DNA of 64,000 nt from NCBI GenBank assembly GCA_963807305.1, contig CAWEBN010000005.1, positions 434,001-498,000 on the forward strand. The letters are read 5' to 3'. Under the pieces are notes generated by a model. The model was not told where the DNA came from, ran no database searches, and saw nothing but the letters and a program-made list of their open reading frames with translations. The stretch is from JAOPZW01 sp963807305. Lineage in GTDB: Bacteria; Actinomycetota; Thermoleophilia; Solirubrobacterales; Solirubrobacteraceae. Of the stretch, positions 61,789 to 64,000 are shown piece after piece. The first letter of the stretch is position 1. Each line of letters begins with the position of its first letter. A program made the translations under genes and the position numbers.

Positions 61789-61816
61789 GGATGTCGGCAC
61801 CGAAGTGCCGACATCC
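61789..61816 (-). terminator. 12-bp perfect UUCG hairpin downstream of the small membrane-protein gene
   Basis: Arms GGATGTCGGCAC (61789-61800) and GTGCCGACATCC (61805-61816) enclose CGAA on the plus strand, that is TTCG capped by a C-G pair on the minus strand. It lies 70 bp beyond the stop of the minus-strand gene ending at 61886, a good position for its terminator. It has the same design as the hairpin at 26781. Confidence 0.75.
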
Positions 61817-61885
61817 TCTACGCGTCCGAGCTCTGTATCAGGCGCGGCGCCAGGTTCGGTCGCCTGGAGACATCGCGCCGCGCGC

Positions 61886-62242
61886 TCAGACCTGACGGGC
61901 GCCGAAGGGGTGCGCCCAGTCGTGCTTGCGGCGAGCGACTGCCATGGCCAGCAGCAGGGCGATGAGGGTGGACGAGCCGATGGTGATCAGCAGCCAGTCG
62001 ACGCCGTTGGAGGCGTGCGGCGGCTGTGTGAGCGCCACGGCGGGGGAGGCGGCGGGCTGGGCGGCGGGACGGACGCCGAGGCCGTCGGTGCGCGGCGGGG
62101 ACCACTGTCGGCTGTGGACGACGACGGTGGCGTTGGGGCGTACCGGCATGTCGGCTTGGCGGGCGACGGCGGGGGTCGCCGCGAGCGAGAGCACGGTCGC
62201 GGCGATGACGGCCGAGCGCGTGAACTGCGGGGACGTGAGCAT
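61886..62242 (-). CDS. Small secreted or membrane protein (118 aa)
   Basis: A signal-like N terminus (AVIAATVLSLAATPAVA) is followed by a short polar extracytoplasmic stretch with VVHSRQWSPP and a C-terminal membrane helix (WLLITIGSSTLIALLLAMAVA) before a basic tail. It may be anchored at both ends, or anchored at the C terminus after signal cleavage. Function unknown. ATG 62242 is preceded by a good gaggag site. It is divergent from the truncated SARP-type gene. Confidence 0.75.
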   Translation of the reverse strand: MLTSPQFTRSAVIAATVLSLAATPAVARQADMPVRPNATVVVHSRQWSPPRTDGLGVRPAAQPAASPAVALTQPPHASNGVDWLLITIGSSTLIALLLAMAVARRKHDWAHPFGARQV

Positions 62243-62355
62243 GGCTCCTCTTTGGTTCTCGGGCCACCGGCGGCGGCGTCTGAGGAGCACTCTGCGCGCC
62301 GGGCGTTCCGTGCCCGTAACGCGTGCGTAACGTCGTGCGTTCCGGTCGGCGGCAG

Positions 62356-62988
62356 GTGGCCACGACGGACTTCCGGATCCTGGGACCGCTCGGGGTGGTG
62401 GACGCGGGGCAGCTCGTCCGCCTGGCCGGAGCCCGGCAACGGGCCCTGCTCGCGATCCTGCTGCTGCGTGTCGGCGAGGCGATCTCGAGCGATCGGCCCA
62501 TCGACGAGCTGTGGGACGAGGAGCCGCCTGACGCCGGCTCGGCGGCGTTGCGCGTGCGCATCTCGCAGCGGCGCCGCCTGGGCCCGGCGGGGGAGCTGCT
62601 GGTCACGCGCCCGCCGGGGTATGCGCTGGCGGTGGCGCCCGAGCGGGTGGACCTGCGGCGCTTCGAGCGGCTGGTCGAGGCGGGCGACCGGGCCCTCGGC
62701 AACGACGATCCCGCGGCTGCCGTGGACAGCGTGCGCGACCCTGGTCGGTGGGCTGAGGACGCGGCAGTCAGCGCACCTACAGCTCGTGTAGAGGACGCCT
62801 CCCTGGTGGCTGTCATGGTAGTTGCCGAACCGCCTCAAGACGAACGCCACCGCCTCGGGGTGACCCGCGGAAGCGCGGTTGCCTGGTCACGGCGGGCTGG
62901 TCCACGCATACAGCGCCGCGGCATGGGCCCGATCTCGTGTACGAATCATGGGCACGACGGCCTGCATGCCTTCGGGCGGCACTTCTGA
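62356..62988 (+). CDS. Truncated AfsR/SARP-family regulator (winged helix only)
   Basis: The first ~120 residues are a SARP/AfsR OmpR-type winged helix: FRILGPLGVVDAGQLVRLAG, ARQRALLAILLL, IDELWDEEPPDAGSAALRVR and ELLVTRPPGYALAV, followed by the start of the BTAD domain (RRFERLVEAGDRALGNDDPA). After about 62740 the frame is unrelated, low-complexity sequence up to a stop at 62988. BTAD and any ATPase/TPR part are lost, so this is probably a broken gene, although the DNA-binding domain could still fold. GTG 62356 is the likely start; 62323 is also open. Confidence 0.68.
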   Translation: MATTDFRILGPLGVVDAGQLVRLAGARQRALLAILLLRVGEAISSDRPIDELWDEEPPDAGSAALRVRISQRRRLGPAGELLVTRPPGYALAVAPERVDLRRFERLVEAGDRALGNDDPAAAVDSVRDPGRWAEDAAVSAPTARVEDASLVAVMVVAEPPQDERHRLGVTRGSAVAWSRRAGPRIQRRGMGPISCTNHGHDGLHAFGRHF

Positions 62989-63059
62989 GGCCGTTTGGGC
63001 ACTCGTACTCATGAGTGCCTACGTCAGCCGGCACGTGACCGGCGGACACGTCGGCGGAC

Positions 63060-64000
63060 TCAGTGCAGCCAGAGCTGGTCGAGCAGGACCCCGTACTGCG
63101 GGCTGTACTGGTAGTCGCCGACGCGGCGTGAAACGACGTCGAGCTGCGTCGGATTGTCGAGCGGCAGAACCGTGGCCTGGTTGACGAGACTTTGATCGGC
63201 GCGCGCCCATAGCTGGTTCGCGGCGCTCGCGTCCGTCGCCTGTAGGCGCTGTGCCCGATCCATTAGTCGATCGGTGCGCGTGTCGCAGAACTCCGACCAG
63301 TTGCTGTTGTTTGGATCATCCGGAGTGAACGCGTGGCAGCTGAAGAAGCCCTGCAGCAAGTCGCGGGCAGCCGGGTAGTCCGCTCCGAGAAAGAACGCTC
63401 CCACTTGTGCGCGACGGCGGGAGTCCGCGATATACGTGAAGTACTTGGCATCTGGGATCAGTCTCAGCGACGCGCGATAGCCAAGCTTGTCGAGCAAGGG
63501 CACGAGGAAGCCCGCCTCGTTGTCAAGCCCGGCAGTGGGAGCCCACACCTTTACGTGCATGCCGCGTGTGTTCGAGCGGGCGATCAGGCGCCGGGCCCGC
63601 TCCAGGTCCGGGGCTCTCCAGGCCCGACCCGGGCCGGGGTCGGCGGTATACGGACAGTAACGGCGGTACCCAGGGAAGTTCGGCGGCAGGATCTGACAGG
63701 TCGGGGCTGCCGCGCCGGCGCCAGACGTGACGGCGGCCGCGGCGCGGCGGTCCACCGCGTAGTTGACTGCCTTCCGCGCGTCGATGTTGTCGAACGGTGC
63801 GGTCCGAGTGTTGAGGAAGAACGCGACGAGTCCGGGCAGCGGGTTGCTGTGGATCTGACCCGCGAAGCGTGTGTAGAGCTCGTTGCGTTCTTTGGCCGGG
63901 TCGATCCGTCCCGCCAGGAACACGTAGTCCGCCGTTCCACGCTCTACGGCGCGTACCGCTGCGCTCTGGTTGATCCCGACGCCGACGGTGATCTCGTCGG
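63060..64000 (-). CDS. ABC transporter substrate-binding protein, family 5 (partial)
   Basis: About 313 residues of the C-terminal part of a SBP_bac_5 (peptide/nickel/oligopeptide-type) periplasmic or lipoprotein binding protein run off the window edge. Identifying parts: FFLNTRTAPFDNIDARKAVN, YAVDR, then the C-terminal lobe with WARADQSLVNQATVLPLDNP and YQYSPQYGVLLDQLWLH. The frame is open to 64000 in phase. Typical members have about 520-600 residues, so roughly 200-280 are missing. The ligand is unknown and no transporter genes are seen within the window. Confidence 0.85.
   Translation of the reverse strand, partial: DEITVGVGINQSAAVRAVERGTADYVFLAGRIDPAKERNELYTRFAGQIHSNPLPGLVAFFLNTRTAPFDNIDARKAVNYAVDRRAAAAVTSGAGAAAPTCQILPPNFPGYRRYCPYTADPGPGRAWRAPDLERARRLIARSNTRGMHVKVWAPTAGLDNEAGFLVPLLDKLGYRASLRLIPDAKYFTYIADSRRRAQVGAFFLGADYPAARDLLQGFFSCHAFTPDDPNNSNWSEFCDTRTDRLMDRAQRLQATDASAANQLWARADQSLVNQATVLPLDNPTQLDVVSRRVGDYQYSPQYGVLLDQLWLH

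Noticed and set aside
61182..61885. Transposase or insertion sequence in the eroded stretch
   Set aside because: No DDE-type motifs, terminal inverted repeats or target-site duplications were seen; the only inverted repeat is the UUCG hairpin.

Overview
The window is a chromosomal segment of a very high-GC Gram-positive-type bacterium. The gene mix points to the Actinomycetota and most likely to the Solirubrobacterales/Thermoleophilia: SigB/SigF-type sigma factors with an ANTAR regulator, RsbW/STAS partners, Ku, a MecA-type penicillin-binding protein, a MarP-like protease, CsbD, KGTK/Rho_N and many secreted proteins with Ala-rich signal peptides. This placement is inference from gene content only. 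No rRNA, tRNA, CRISPR array or insertion sequence was recognised.

Layout. 1-7.1 kb: a penicillin-binding protein cut by the window edge, divergent from a CvpA/trypsin-type membrane protease, then topoisomerase III and small genes (S4 domain, SRPBCC, metallo-beta-lactamase fold). 7.2-13.6 kb: a two-subunit AddAB/AdnAB-like helicase-nuclease with translational overlap. 13.5-20.1 kb: a stress-regulation block with a YihY membrane protein, an ANTAR regulator, two SigB/SigF-type sigma factors, a MerR-GAF regulator and a run of probable stress proteins (DUF6328, HAD phosphatase, CsbD). 20.2-23.3 kb: KGTK-like protein, ferritin-like protein and three DJ-1/PfpI-superfamily proteins including a GlxA-type regulator. 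23.3-25.3 kb: ku and a eukaryotic-type topoisomerase IB. 25.4-26.7 kb: an RsbW kinase, a degenerate RsbW-like paralogue and a STAS antagonist, with a candidate SigB-type promoter. 27.1-33.1 kb: gltBD (NADPH glutamate synthase).

33.2-47.1 kb is an envelope, secretion and transport region: Asp-box protein, CsgG-like protein, penicillin acylase, response regulator with a decayed histidine kinase, ABC exporter, frameshifted PLC-like membrane protein, flavin monooxygenase with its TetR regulator and a 14-bp palindrome, a clan-A glycosidase-like protein and a zinc-ribbon protein. 47.1-49.6 kb is a tightly overlapped three-gene unit: two previously unremarked paralogues plus a DyP peroxidase. 50.1-52.6 kb is a stand-alone lysin plus holin-like pair with no other phage genes. 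52.7-56.9 kb holds a metallo-hydrolase/MFS pair with divergent MarR and a 15-bp operator, then a siderophore-interacting protein.

From about 56.9 kb to the end the region is less dense and looks eroded: truncated phytanoyl-CoA dioxygenase, small monooxygenase-like protein, DUF2231 protein, an intact two-PAS histidine kinase, long stretches without recognisable genes, a truncated SARP-type regulator and the C-terminal part of an ABC peptide-binding protein running off the edge.

Most unusual points: the DyP operon with tandem paralogues; the orphan lysis-like cassette; AddAB-like subunits that both carry Fe-S-type cysteine sets; a degenerate RsbW paralogue beside a real one; and several clear hairpins and operators. 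Function statements rest on motifs and family knowledge read by eye; no database search was run.
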